64,000 nt of DNA from Frigoribacterium sp. Leaf8 (GTDB lineage Bacteria; Actinomycetota; Actinomycetes; Actinomycetales; Microbacteriaceae): NCBI RefSeq assembly GCF_001421165.1, contig NZ_LMKB01000006.1, forward strand, positions 385,256 to 449,255, given 5' to 3'. Of this stretch, positions 1-10,816 are shown piece after piece (positions within the stretch are counted from its first letter, which is position 1; the number at the start of each line of letters is the position of its first letter). The notes beneath the pieces are model-generated. The model was not told the origin of the DNA. It did not search any database and saw only the letters and a program-made list of their open reading frames with translations. A program made the translations under genes and the position numbers.

Positions 1-636
1 GACGACGTCGTCGCGCACCAGCACGGTGTCCGCCATGTCGACGCCGTACATCGGGTGGGTCGTGACGTACTGGCAGAGCGAGCCGCCGTACGCCTCGGAG
101 CAGTCGTAGACCACGCCGTCGAGCCAGAAGACCGAGGTGGGTTCGCGTCCCTCGGCGAGCCAGGCGGGATACGCCGCGGCCGTCGCGGCGTCCACCGTGC
201 TGACGTCGGCGAAGAGGCCCGTGACGTCGGCCCGCATGTCGGCCCAGCCACAGCGGAGCACCTGGGCGGACGCCACGACGTCCCTCAGGTCGGCGTCGGC
301 GCCGGGTGCCGTGGGAGCGACCTGTCCCATCGGCTGACCGAAGTAGGCGGGGTCGTTGAGGGGGGCGTCGCCCATCGTGGCGGCGTAGGTCGCGGCGTCC
401 ACCAGGTCGGTGCAGTCCGTCGGGATCGACACGGGCCGCGTCGTCGGGGTCTGCGACGGAGTCCCCGTCGGGGTCTCCGACGGGGTCGCGGTGGCCTCGG
501 GCGAGGCGGCGACGTCGGTCGCCGGGGCGGTCGGACCGGACGTCGACGCGCCCGCTCCACCCGTCGCCGGCGCGCAACCGGCCAGCAGTCCGGCCAGTGC
601 AAGACCGACGAGGGCGGTGTTCACGGAACGCTTCAT
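1..636 (-). CDS. secreted lipoprotein of unknown function (3' end outside window)
   Basis: The start codon is ATG at 636 with a strong purine-rich ribosome site (GAGGGGGAG) just upstream; the reading frame is open to the window edge, so the C-terminus is missing. The first ~21 residues form a lipoprotein signal peptide with a lipobox-like LLAGC, so Cys21 would be lipidated and the protein anchored outside the membrane. A Thr/Ser/Pro-rich linker (about residues 22-70) follows, then a globular part with several Cys and Trp residues, among them CGWADM and YDCSEAYGG. I do not recognise a family and assign no function. It is divergent from the molybdenum-cofactor operon. Confidence 0.75.
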   Translation of the reverse strand, partial: MKRSVNTALVGLALAGLLAGCAPATGGAGASTSGPTAPATDVAASPEATATPSETPTGTPSQTPTTRPVSIPTDCTDLVDAATYAATMGDAPLNDPAYFGQPMGQVAPTAPGADADLRDVVASAQVLRCGWADMRADVTGLFADVSTVDAATAAAYPAWLAEGREPTSVFWLDGVVYDCSEAYGGSLCQYVTTHPMYGVDMADTVLVRDDVV

Positions 637-823
637 GGTCGTCTCCCCCTCGCCAGGCCGATGCCGGACCGGTCTGTCGGCTGATCTCTCCAGCCTAACG
701 ACAACGACACGAGGAAGCCTCGGCTCCGAGGACGACATCGGATCATCCTCCGGGATGGCCTCGCCCCGAGGACGCCGGTCGAGGGCAGGTCTAGGCTCGC
801 GGCGTGGACGCGGGTGGCAGGGC

Positions 824-1444
824 ATGACCGGGGACGCCGGGTTCGACGCCGTCCTGCTCGCCGGGGGTCGCGCCTCCCGGGTGCACGGTGCCGACAAGAC
901 CGGCTTCACGAGTGGCGACGCGACGCTCCTCGACCGGGCCGTCCAGGCGGCGGCCGGAGCCCGGACCCTCGTCGTGGTCGGCCTGCGCGACGGTCGGGTG
1001 CCGCCCGCCGGAGCCCTGCTCACCCGTGAGGAGCCTGCCTGGTCCGGGCCGGTGGCCGCCCTCGCGGCCGGTCTCGCCGTCGTCGGCGACCCGGCACCGT
1101 GGGCACTCGTGCTGGCCTGCGACCTGCCGCGGGCGCCTGAGGCCGTGGCGGCCCTTGTCGCCGGCGGCGCCGAGGACGACGAACACCGGGACGGTCGGCT
1201 CGCCGTCGACTCGGGCGGGCGACGTCAGCCACTGCTCGCTCTCTACCGGACCGACGCCCTGCGGACGCGACTCGGAGGACTGCGGGCCGACGGCCCCCTC
1301 GAGGGCCTGTCGCTCCGCCGTCTGCTCGACGGGCTCGACCTGCTCGAGGTCCCCGTGCCCGACGCGCTCTGCGCCGACGTCGACACCGTCGCCGACGCCG
1401 ACCGCCTGGGTGTCGTCCGGCGCGAGGCCGACGCGACTGGTTGA
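824..1444 (+). CDS. mobA: MobA-like molybdenum cofactor guanylyltransferase
   Basis: This 206-residue nucleotidyltransferase would attach GMP to molybdopterin, forming the bis-MGD cofactor used by the oxidoreductase encoded at 3944-6256. The glycine-rich nucleotide loop LLAGG lies at residues 11-15 and the metal-binding CDLP at 99-102, both typical of the MobA fold. Length is normal. I chose ATG 824 because it directly precedes the LLAGG strand; a TAGGCT -10 box at 796-801 allows a short leader containing GGCAGGG. The stop codon abuts the start of the next gene, so it is the first gene of a five-gene operon. A MobA-like CTP:molybdopterin enzyme (MocA) is a less likely alternative. Confidence 0.85.
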   Translation: MTGDAGFDAVLLAGGRASRVHGADKTGFTSGDATLLDRAVQAAAGARTLVVVGLRDGRVPPAGALLTREEPAWSGPVAALAAGLAVVGDPAPWALVLACDLPRAPEAVAALVAGGAEDDEHRDGRLAVDSGGRRQPLLALYRTDALRTRLGGLRADGPLEGLSLRRLLDGLDLLEVPVPDALCADVDTVADADRLGVVRREADATG

Positions 1445-1717
1445 GTGTCGACCATGACCGACACACCTGCCGAACTCGACGCCTGGGCCGCACGACTCGT
1501 CCGGGCCCTGGGCCTGCCCGACGACTTCGTGGTCGACGTCCCCGTGGTTCTCGACCTCGCCCGCGACGCGGCGCACGGCGTCGCCCGCCCGGCCGCCCCG
1601 CTGACGACGTTCCTCGTCGGCTACGCCGCGGGGCTCGCCGGCGGCTCGCAGGCCGAGCTGGACCGGGCGACCGCGACCGCCACCGCGCTGGCCACGGCCA
1701 CGGCCGACCCGGCGTGA
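1445..1717 (+). CDS. DUF6457 small protein
   Basis: This 90-residue acidic, Ala-rich helical protein matches the general look of DUF6457 proteins, which in actinobacteria lie beside molybdenum-cofactor genes. The GTG start immediately follows the mobA stop; an in-frame ATG three codons later (1454) is an alternative. Its last bases overlap the GTG of moeA, so translation is probably coupled. The biochemical role is unknown. Position between mobA and moeA suggests a helper in cofactor maturation, which is inference only. Confidence 0.75.
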   Translation: MSTMTDTPAELDAWAARLVRALGLPDDFVVDVPVVLDLARDAAHGVARPAAPLTTFLVGYAAGLAGGSQAELDRATATATALATATADPA

Positions 1718-2886
1718 CGGTCCGGCGGGCCGACTGGCGGGTGGCCCGCGCCGAGGCGTCCGACGCCGCCCGGGCACTGCCCCGCGACCTCGAGACCGTC
1801 GTGCTCGCCGACGCGGTCGGTCGCACGCTGGCCCGGGACGCCACGAGCCTCGCGCGCGTGCCCGGCTCCGACGTCTCGGCGATGGACGGCTGGGCGGTCG
1901 CCGGCGAGGGCCCCTGGCGACTCGGCCCGTCGATCGTCGCGGGCCGGGTCGCCGACGACGACGGCTCGCTGCCGACCGGGGTCGCGCGACCGGTCACCAC
2001 GGGCGCCGTCGTCCCGGACGGGACGGACCGGGTGCTGCGCTCGGAGTCCGGGCACGTGGCCGACGGCGTCCTGACGGCCGACGACGACCCCCGCCGTCCG
2101 CCGCACGTCCGGCGAGCCGGAGAAGAGATCGACCGCGGCGACGCCCTGATCACCGCGGGCACGCTCCTCACCCCGCCCCGCGTCGCCGTGCTGGCCCTCG
2201 GCGGGCACGACGCCGTGCCCGTGGTGACCCGCCCGACGGTGGCCCTGGCCGTGCTCGGCGACGAGGTCGTGGCCGAGGGCGTGCCCGAGCGCGGCACGGT
2301 CCGCGACGTGTTCTCGGTGCCGGTGCCGCGCCTCCTCGGCTCCCTCGGCACGGCGTCCGCGACCACGACGCGGGTGGCCGACGACCTCGACACGACGATC
2401 GCCGCCCTCGACCGCCCGGACCGTCGCCTCGTGGTGACGACCGGCGGCACCGCGCACGGCCCGACCGACCACGTCCGCGCCGCCCTCGACCGGCTGGGCG
2501 CCGAGCTGGTGGTCGACGGTCTCGCGATGCGTCCGGGGCAGCCCCTGGTCGTCGCGCGCCGCGGCGACACGGTCTACCTGTGCCTGCCGGGCAACCCGAT
2601 GGCCGCCTACGTGGGGCTCGTGGTCGTGGGGACCGCGGTGGTGGACGGCCTCCTCGGGAGGCGACCCGCGCCTCCCGGGTCCGTCACGCTCGCCGTCGAC
2701 GTGGCCCACCCCCGACCCGGCGCGCTCGTGCAGGCGTACCGGGCGACCCCGGACGGAGCCGTGCCGACCGAGCGACAGTCGTCGGCGATGCTGCGCGGCC
2801 TGGCCGACGCCGACGGGCTGCTCGTCGTGCCCGAGGGCGGGGCGCGGGCGGGCGACGTCGTCCCCTCGCTCGGCCTCCCGTGGTGA
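1714..2886 (+). CDS. moeA: molybdopterin molybdenumtransferase MoeA
   Basis: MoeA inserts molybdenum into adenylylated molybdopterin. The 390-residue product has the hallmark SAMDGWAV (about residues 55-62) of the active-site cleft, the MogA-like nucleotide motif TTGGTAHGPTD in the central domain, and LCLPGNP near residue 290, followed by the C-terminal beta-barrel domain. The usual GGTSxG motif reads GGTAHG here. GTG 1714 overlaps the DUF6457 stop (GTGA). An in-frame GTG/ATG further upstream would lie inside the preceding gene and is not needed. MogA, which prepares the substrate, is encoded in the second molybdenum-cofactor group at the other end of the window. Confidence 0.9.
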   Translation: MTVRRADWRVARAEASDAARALPRDLETVVLADAVGRTLARDATSLARVPGSDVSAMDGWAVAGEGPWRLGPSIVAGRVADDDGSLPTGVARPVTTGAVVPDGTDRVLRSESGHVADGVLTADDDPRRPPHVRRAGEEIDRGDALITAGTLLTPPRVAVLALGGHDAVPVVTRPTVALAVLGDEVVAEGVPERGTVRDVFSVPVPRLLGSLGTASATTTRVADDLDTTIAALDRPDRRLVVTTGGTAHGPTDHVRAALDRLGAELVVDGLAMRPGQPLVVARRGDTVYLCLPGNPMAAYVGLVVVGTAVVDGLLGRRPAPPGSVTLAVDVAHPRPGALVQAYRATPDGAVPTERQSSAMLRGLADADGLLVVPEGGARAGDVVPSLGLPW

Positions 2887-2939
2887 GTCACGGGCCCCGC
2901 CGGCTTTCGATTCCGGGGTTCGAGGGGTAGACCTGACCC

Positions 2940-3943
2940 ATGGCACGCATCACGTCCCGCAAACCGGTGACCCGCATCACGGTCGGCGACGACGGCAGCG
3001 CCGGCGTCCGCAAGACCATGGACACCCTCGCGGTCGAGGAACCCCTCGAGATCCGCGTCGGCGGCACGTCGCTCGCCATCACCATGCGCACGCCCGGTCA
3101 CGACTTCGACCTGGCCGCGGGGTTCCTCGTGTCCGAGGCCGTCATCTCGACCGGTGACGAGTTCTTCGCCGCCCGCTACTGCGCCGGGGCCACCGCCGAG
3201 GGGCTCAACACGTACAACGTGCTCGACGTCACGCTCGCGCCCGGGGTGCCGGCGCCCGACCCGAGCCTCGAGCGGGCGTTCTACACGACCAGCTCGTGCG
3301 GGCTGTGCGGCAAGGCCTCGATCGACGCCGTCCGCACGACGTCGCAACACGACGTGCGGCACGACCCCCTCGTCGTCGACCCCGCCCTGCTCGCGACCTT
3401 CCCCGACCGCCTGCGCGAGGGCCAGGACGTGTTCGAGAAGACCGGCGGGCTCCACGCCGCGGCGCTCTTCGACGGCCGCACGGGCGAGCTGCTCGTCCTG
3501 CGCGAGGACGTCGGTCGGCACAACGCCGTCGACAAGGTCGTCGGCTGGGCCGTCAAGGAGGCGCGGCTGCCGTTGGGCGGGACCGTCCTGATGGTCTCGG
3601 GTCGCGCCTCGTTCGAGCTCACGCAGAAGGCGTCGATGGCCGGCATCCCGGTGCTCGCCGCCGTGTCGGCACCGTCGTCGCTCGCCGTCGACCTCGCGAC
3701 CGAGCTGGGCGTCACGATCGTGGGGTTCCTCCGCGGTCGGTCGATGGTCGTCTACTCGCGACCGGACCGGCTCGGCGAGCCCGACGGGATCGAGCCGTCG
3801 GCCCGCTCGCGCGACGCCGGCGACGCGACCCGCGCCTCCTCATCCCGCGAATCCGCCGACGCCGATGACGCCGACGCCCTCGACTCCCCCGGCGGCGCGA
3901 CGCGCGCCTCCTCGCCCGTCCCCCTGACGATCGGAACCAGACC

Positions 3944-3947
<4 letters not shown>
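2940..3947 (+). CDS. fdhD: formate dehydrogenase sulfurtransferase FdhD
   Basis: FdhD transfers sulfur from a cysteine desulfurase to the Mo-bisMGD cofactor, a step needed for active formate dehydrogenase-type enzymes. The sulfur-carrying CGLC motif is at residues 120-123 and the conserved [12 protein letters not shown] helix near residue 190. The conserved domain ends near residue 280; the last ~50 residues are a Ser/Asp/Ala-rich tail not expected in the family. Two stretches reading TRASS in this tail are encoded by copies of the GCGCCTCC motif that is overabundant in the window, suggesting the tail grew by insertion or conversion of non-coding sequence. The stop overlaps the GTG of the oxidoreductase gene. 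Confidence 0.93.
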
Positions 3948-6256
<2,309 letters not shown>

Positions 6257-6307
6257 CCCCGGGTCGGCCCGTCGCCGGGCGGCGCCGTCCGAGCCGGCTC
6301 GGTCGGG

Positions 6308-7021
6308 TCAGCGGGCGGCGGCGCGGACGGCGGTGACGGCCGCGGCCACGCCACCGTCCCAGGGAGCGCCGTGGCCCGGCAGCACCCAGGTCGCACCGGT
6401 CCCGAGCAGGGCGTCGAGCGAGGCGAGGGCCTGCTCGGGCTCGTCGGTGAACGGAGCCGGGGCGGGCCCGACGTGCCCGGTCGTCACGTGGCGCGTGGTC
6501 AGGGCGTCGCCCACGAAGACGGCGTCGACGCTCGGGACGAAGACGGCGATGCTGCCCTCGGAGTGCCCGGGCATCGGGATGATCCGAGGCGCACCCGGCA
6601 GGTCGAGCGTCTCGCCCCCGTGCACCTCGACGACCTCGGTGAGCCACGCGGTCCTCGCCCCGCCCTTGCGCAGGCTGTAGCCGGCGAACCCCAGCAGGGG
6701 GCCGAGCTTCATGGGCGGCATGCCGTTCCCCGGCTTCGGGCCGCCCTTCGCCCGCGAGGCGTCGGCGGCGTGGACGTACACGGGCACCCCGTGTTCGCGA
6801 CGCAGCCGCTCGGCGAAGCCGACGTGGTCGGAGTCACCGTGGGTGAGGACGACGCCCTTCACGTTGTCGGGGGTGCGTCCGACGGCGGCCAGCTCGGAGA
6901 CGAGTTCGGACCAGAGGCCGGGCAGACCGGCGTCGATCACGGTCACGCCCTCGGGCGTGACGACGAGGTACGCGGCGACGATGTCGTTGCCGATGCGGTG
7001 GAGGGAGGGGGCGAGTTCCAT
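6308..7021 (-). CDS. MBL-fold metallo-hydrolase
   Basis: This 237-residue single-domain metallo-beta-lactamase-fold hydrolase has metal-binding THGDSDH at residues 60-66, where the usual second His is Asp, then MPGHSEGS and LPGHG further on. The substrate is unknown. ATG 7021 faces a TetR gene; a perfect TTGACA -35 (plus-strand 7054-7059) and TACCGT -10 (7029-7034) precede it, the latter 7 nt from the ATG, so the mRNA is probably leaderless. Palindromes within this promoter make the divergent TetR protein its likely repressor. It converges on the oxidoreductase gene with a 51-bp gap. Confidence 0.85.
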   Translation of the reverse strand: MELAPSLHRIGNDIVAAYLVVTPEGVTVIDAGLPGLWSELVSELAAVGRTPDNVKGVVLTHGDSDHVGFAERLRREHGVPVYVHAADASRAKGGPKPGNGMPPMKLGPLLGFAGYSLRKGGARTAWLTEVVEVHGGETLDLPGAPRIIPMPGHSEGSIAVFVPSVDAVFVGDALTTRHVTTGHVGPAPAPFTDEPEQALASLDALLGTGATWVLPGHGAPWDGGVAAAVTAVRAAAR

Positions 7022-7074
7022 GATGGCTACGGTAGTTAGCCATCATGGCTATTGTCAATAGCTATACTCGACGG
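7022..7074. promoter_or_regulatory. shared divergent promoter/operator between MBL hydrolase and TetR genes
   Basis: Two perfect palindromes sit between the divergent starts: TAGCCATCATGGCTA (7037-7051) and CTATTGTCAATAG (7049-7061). They overlap the minus-strand TTGACA (7054-7059) and lie just upstream of the plus-strand TATACT -10 (7063-7068). The region is strikingly AT-rich for this genome. The arrangement is typical of a TetR autoregulatory operator that also controls the divergent enzyme gene; binding is inferred. Confidence 0.75.
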
Positions 7075-7623
7075 ATGCCCACACCCGACCGCACCTCACC
7101 CGACGCCATCCTGTTCGCCGCGCGCGAGTTGCTCGAGGCCGACGGCCCGTCCGGCCTCACGATGGCCGCGGTCGCGGCACGGGTCGGCGTGCGTGCGCCC
7201 TCGCTCTACAAGAGGGTCGAGAACCGGGAGGCGCTGCTGCGGTCGGTCGCGGAGGCCACCCTCACCGACCTGGCCGCGCGGCTCGACGGGGCGGGGTCCG
7301 CTCGCGAGGTGCTCGACGCCTTCCGCACGTTCGGGCACGAGCGCCCGGCCGCGTTCCAGCTGGTCATGACGCCCGGGCCCGGCGTCCCCACCGCGCGACG
7401 CGAGTTCGGCGCCGCGGCGAGCGCCGCCGCCCTCCGGGTCGGCGAGCAGCTCGTCGGGCCGGAGCGGGCCCTCGACGCCGCCCGCACGCTCACGGCGTGG
7501 GTGGCGGGCTTCGTCATCATGGAGCTCAACGGCGGCTTCCAGCTGGGCGGCGACGTCGACGGGGCGTGGGACTTCGGGGCCGAGCGCGTCCTCGCGGCCC
7601 TCGCCGCGCCTCCTGCGGTCTGA
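7075..7623 (+). CDS. TetR/AcrR-family transcriptional regulator
   Basis: The 182-residue repressor-type regulator has an N-terminal helix-turn-helix (about residues 10-48: AAVAARVGVRAPSLYKRV) and an alpha-helical ligand domain resembling the TetR C-terminal WHG type. ATG 7075 lies 6 nt after a TATACT -10 box, favouring a leaderless start; the in-frame ATG at 7045 falls inside the operator and would put the promoter within the coding sequence, so I reject it. It probably controls itself and the divergent MBL hydrolase. The ligand is unknown. Confidence 0.87.
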   Translation: MPTPDRTSPDAILFAARELLEADGPSGLTMAAVAARVGVRAPSLYKRVENREALLRSVAEATLTDLAARLDGAGSAREVLDAFRTFGHERPAAFQLVMTPGPGVPTARREFGAAASAAALRVGEQLVGPERALDAARTLTAWVAGFVIMELNGGFQLGGDVDGAWDFGAERVLAALAAPPAV

Positions 7624-7658
7624 TCCGTCCCCCGCGACCGCCCGGCCTGGCGCTCTGC

Positions 7659-8846
7659 TCAGTCGAGCGGTGCGTGCGGGTACGAGGAGGCGCGGTGCTG
7701 GAACTCGAGGATCGCCTCGTTCTCGACCCGCCCCTCCGCGATCTCGACGGCGCGGCGGATCGTGTCGGACGCCGCCCACGAGGTCGGCCCCTCCATGACG
7801 GTGCGGAGGAAGGGGAGGAGGGCTTCGCTGATCTCCCACGTCGTGGAATTCCAGAGGAGCGACGGGCTGTGGTCGACGGCGTAGTAGTTCGTGGTGGCGC
7901 CCACCGTGACGAGCGGTTCGGCGAACGTCGTGGCGCGGGCCCAGTCGAAGCCCATGCCTTCGTCCACCGAGACGTCGACGATGAGGCTGCCGGGGCGGAA
8001 GGCGTCGAGGTCGGTCTCGCGCAGGTAGGTGAGCGGGGCGTTCGGGTCCTGGAGGGTGCAGTTGACGACGATGTCGGCTGCGGCGAGGAACGGAGCGAGG
8101 GCGACCGGCCCGTCGGGGGTGTTCACGGTGCTGGCGCCGGGCGTCTCGGGGTCGTGTTCGAACTGGAAGATGTCGACCGACGGGATCGGCGACCCGACGG
8201 CGGCGATGTTGCGGTTCGTCAGGACGCGCACGTCGTGGATGCCGTGGGCGTTGAGGGCCGTGACGGCGCCGCGGGCGGTGGCGCCGAAGCCGATGACGAC
8301 GGCGCTGAGGCGACGGCCGTAGTCGCCGGTCGAGCCGCAGAGCTGGAGGGCGTGCAGCACCGAGCAGTAGCCGGCGAGCTCGTTGTTCTTGTGGAAGACG
8401 TGCAGGCCGTAGCCGCCGTCGGACTGCCAGTGGTTCATGGCCTCCCACGCGATGAGGGTGAGCCGTTTGTCGATGGCGAGCTGGGTGATCTCGCGGTCCT
8501 GGACGCAGTGCGGCCAGCCCCAGAGGGTCTGACCGTCGCGCAGGCCCTCGAGGTCGGCGGCCTGGGGCTTGGGCAGCAGGACGACGTCGCTGTCCGCGAC
8601 GATCTGCTCGCGGTCGGCCATCGCCACGAGGGGCTCGAGGTCGGCGTCGGGGATGCCGAAGCGCAGGCCGTAGCCGCGCTCAAGGGTCATGTTCGCCCGC
8701 AGGTCGGCGTCGATGCGGTCGAGGTGGGCGGGGTGGATCGGCAGGCGCCGCTCGTCGGGCTTGCGCGAGGTGGCCAGGACGCCGAGGCGCAGCAGTGCGG
8801 GGGCGCCGGAGGTGGTGCCGGTGGGCGGGGAATCCGTTTGGCTCAT
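7659..8846 (-). CDS. AlaDH/PNT-family dehydrogenase, N5-(carboxyethyl)ornithine synthase-like
   Basis: The 395-residue protein has an alanine dehydrogenase/transhydrogenase N-terminal domain (LATSRKPDERRLPIHPAHL near residue 25) and a Rossmann NAD(P) domain around residues 185-300 (AVVIGFGATARGAV). It resembles proteins annotated as N5-(carboxyethyl)ornithine synthase, which reductively joins pyruvate to an amino acid side chain, but it is longer than the classical ~313-residue enzyme and lacks a diagnostic motif I can verify. Alanine or saccharopine-type dehydrogenase activity is possible. A TACTCT box lies 5 nt before ATG 8846. It converges on the TetR gene. Confidence 0.6.
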   Translation of the reverse strand: MSQTDSPPTGTTSGAPALLRLGVLATSRKPDERRLPIHPAHLDRIDADLRANMTLERGYGLRFGIPDADLEPLVAMADREQIVADSDVVLLPKPQAADLEGLRDGQTLWGWPHCVQDREITQLAIDKRLTLIAWEAMNHWQSDGGYGLHVFHKNNELAGYCSVLHALQLCGSTGDYGRRLSAVVIGFGATARGAVTALNAHGIHDVRVLTNRNIAAVGSPIPSVDIFQFEHDPETPGASTVNTPDGPVALAPFLAAADIVVNCTLQDPNAPLTYLRETDLDAFRPGSLIVDVSVDEGMGFDWARATTFAEPLVTVGATTNYYAVDHSPSLLWNSTTWEISEALLPFLRTVMEGPTSWAASDTIRRAVEIAEGRVENEAILEFQHRASSYPHAPLD

Positions 8847-8888
8847 GCTTGAGAGTAGATGAGTGGCGCTCGCCCCCGAGCCGGAGGG

Positions 8889-9962
8889 TCAGTTGTTGAA
8901 GCGGAACTCCACCACGTCGCCGTCCTGCATGACGTATTCCTTGCCCTCGATGCGGGCCTTGCCGGCCGAGCGGGCCTCGGCGATGGAGCCGGTCTCGACC
9001 AGGTCGTCGAACGAGATGACCTCGGCCTTGATGAAGCCCTTCTCGAAGTCGGTGTGGATGACCCCGGCGGCCTGCGGGGCCTTCCAGCCCTTGCCGATCG
9101 TCCAGGCGCGGGTCTCTTTCGGGCCGGCCGTCAGGTAGGTCTGCAGCCCGAGCGTCTCGAAGCCGATGCGGGCGAGCTGGTCGAGACCGGACTCGTCCTG
9201 CCCGAGCGACGCGAGCAGCTCGGCGGCGTCCTCGTCGTCGAGGCCGATCAGCTCGGACTCGACCTGCGCGTCGAGGAAGATCGCCTCGGCCGGCGAGACC
9301 AGGGCCTGCAGTTCGGCCTTGCGCGCCTCGTCGGTGAGGACGGCCTCGTCGACGTTGAAGACGTAGATGAAGGGCTTCGCGGTGAGCAACCCGAGTTCGC
9401 GGATCGGCTCGAGGTCGATGCTCGTGGCCGAGAGCGCCTCGCCTCGCTCGAGCGCCTCCTTGGCGGCGACGGCCGTCTCGTGCACGATCGGCTCGACGCG
9501 CTTCAGCCGCAGCTCTTTCTCGTACCGGACGAGCGCCTTCTCGACCGTCTCGAGGTCTGCGAGGATCAGCTCGGTGTTGATCGTGCCCATGTCGCTCTCG
9601 GGGTCGACCTTGCCGTCGACGTGCACGACGTCGGGGTCGTCGAAGCCGCGCACGACCTCGGCGATGGCGTCGGCCTCGCGGATGTTCGCCAGGAACTTGT
9701 TGCCGAGCCCCTCGCCCTCGCTCGCCCCCTTGACGATGCCGGCGATGTCGACGAACGACACCGGCGCGGGCAGGATCTTCTCGCTGCCGAAGAGACCGGC
9801 CAACACCTGGAGGCGCGGGTCGGGCAGGTTGACGATGCCCACGTTGGGCTCGATGGTCGCGAACGGATAGTTCGCCGCCAGCACCTGGTTCTTGGTCAGG
9901 GCGTTGAACAGGGTGGACTTGCCGACGTTGGGCAGTCCGACGATCGCGATAGTGAGAGCCAC
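8889..9962 (-). CDS. ychF: redox-regulated ATPase YchF
   Basis: YchF is a ribosome-associated Obg-type P-loop protein that hydrolyses ATP rather than GTP. The 357-residue product has GLPNVGKST (about residues 8-16), DIAG, and NVDE in place of the G4 NKxD motif, which explains ATP preference, plus a C-terminal TGS domain. Length matches the family. I chose GTG 9962, giving the canonical N-terminus just before the P-loop; a TACGCT -10 (9971-9976) ends 8 nt upstream, so the mRNA is probably leaderless. The open frame extends upstream to 10082 but lacks family similarity there. Confidence 0.95.
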   Translation of the reverse strand: MALTIAIVGLPNVGKSTLFNALTKNQVLAANYPFATIEPNVGIVNLPDPRLQVLAGLFGSEKILPAPVSFVDIAGIVKGASEGEGLGNKFLANIREADAIAEVVRGFDDPDVVHVDGKVDPESDMGTINTELILADLETVEKALVRYEKELRLKRVEPIVHETAVAAKEALERGEALSATSIDLEPIRELGLLTAKPFIYVFNVDEAVLTDEARKAELQALVSPAEAIFLDAQVESELIGLDDEDAAELLASLGQDESGLDQLARIGFETLGLQTYLTAGPKETRAWTIGKGWKAPQAAGVIHTDFEKGFIKAEVISFDDLVETGSIAEARSAGKARIEGKEYVMQDGDVVEFRFNN

Positions 9963-10081
9963 GAGGGTCAAGCGTACCGGGCCTGCCGAGCCGTGCCGTC
10001 GGAACCGCGTCCGCTGTGGACGGAACGGTCCCCCACCGCGCCTGGGGAGGCGGTGTCGGAGGCGCGTGAGAGCATGAGTCA

Positions 10082-10711
10082 ATGCCCATCGACTTCACCG
10101 CGATCGACTTCGAGACCGCTAACTCGAGCAGCGCCAGTGCCTGCTCCGTCGGCCTCGTCAAGGTCCGCGACGGCGTCGTCGTCGACAAGGTCGGCTGGTT
10201 GATCCAGCCACCCACCGGGCACGACGAGTTCTCCGAGTGGAACACCCGCATCCACGGCATCGTCGCGAACGACGTCGTCGGCGCCTTCGGCTGGGCCGAA
10301 CAGTTCGAGCTGCTCGCCGACTTCGCCGGCGACGACGTCTTCGTCGCCCACAACGCCGGCTTCGACATGGGCGTCATCAAGGCCGCCTGCGCAGCGACCG
10401 GGCTCACCCCTCCCCCGTGGTCGTACCTCTGCAGCCTGCAGGTCGCCCGCAAGACCTACTCGCTCGACTCGTACCGACTGCCGGTCGCCGCGACGGCCGC
10501 CGGATTCGACGCCTTCTCCCACCACGACGCCCTCGCCGACGCCGAGGCCTGTGCGGCCATCGTCGCCCACGCCGCACTGTTCCACGGCGCCTCCGACCTG
10601 TCCGAACTCGCGACGATCGCGTCGGTCAAGGTGAAGGTGCTGCAGCCGGCCGGGGCGCCGACGGCGCCCGCCGTGCCCCGGGCCGACCGACGCCCGATGG
10701 CCTTCGGCTAG
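10082..10711 (+). CDS. DEDDh 3'-5' exonuclease (DnaQ/RNase T fold)
   Basis: The 209-residue protein has the exonuclease I motif (IDFET, residues 8-12), exo II around AHNAGFDMGVI, and exo III with His (SHHDALADAEA), the full DEDDh set for two-metal 3'-5' exonuclease chemistry. It resembles stand-alone DNA polymerase III epsilon-like proteins rather than the replicative subunit, lacking a C-terminal polymerase-binding region. It diverges from ychF with a 119-bp spacer. The actual nucleic-acid substrate is unknown. Confidence 0.88.
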   Translation: MPIDFTAIDFETANSSSASACSVGLVKVRDGVVVDKVGWLIQPPTGHDEFSEWNTRIHGIVANDVVGAFGWAEQFELLADFAGDDVFVAHNAGFDMGVIKAACAATGLTPPPWSYLCSLQVARKTYSLDSYRLPVAATAAGFDAFSHHDALADAEACAAIVAHAALFHGASDLSELATIASVKVKVLQPAGAPTAPAVPRADRRPMAFG

Positions 10712-10816
10712 GCGCCTCCCTCACGCCAGTCCGACGCCCCCGGGGCGCGTCGGTCTCTCCCGACCCCACCGCGTCGACTCCCGACCGGTGTCGGTGGCCG
10801 CTGCCACACTTCCGCC

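Noticed and set aside
637-823. Molybdenum-cofactor riboswitch before mobA
   Set aside because: A TAGGCT box shortly before mobA leaves only a ~20-nt leader, too short for a Moco riboswitch.
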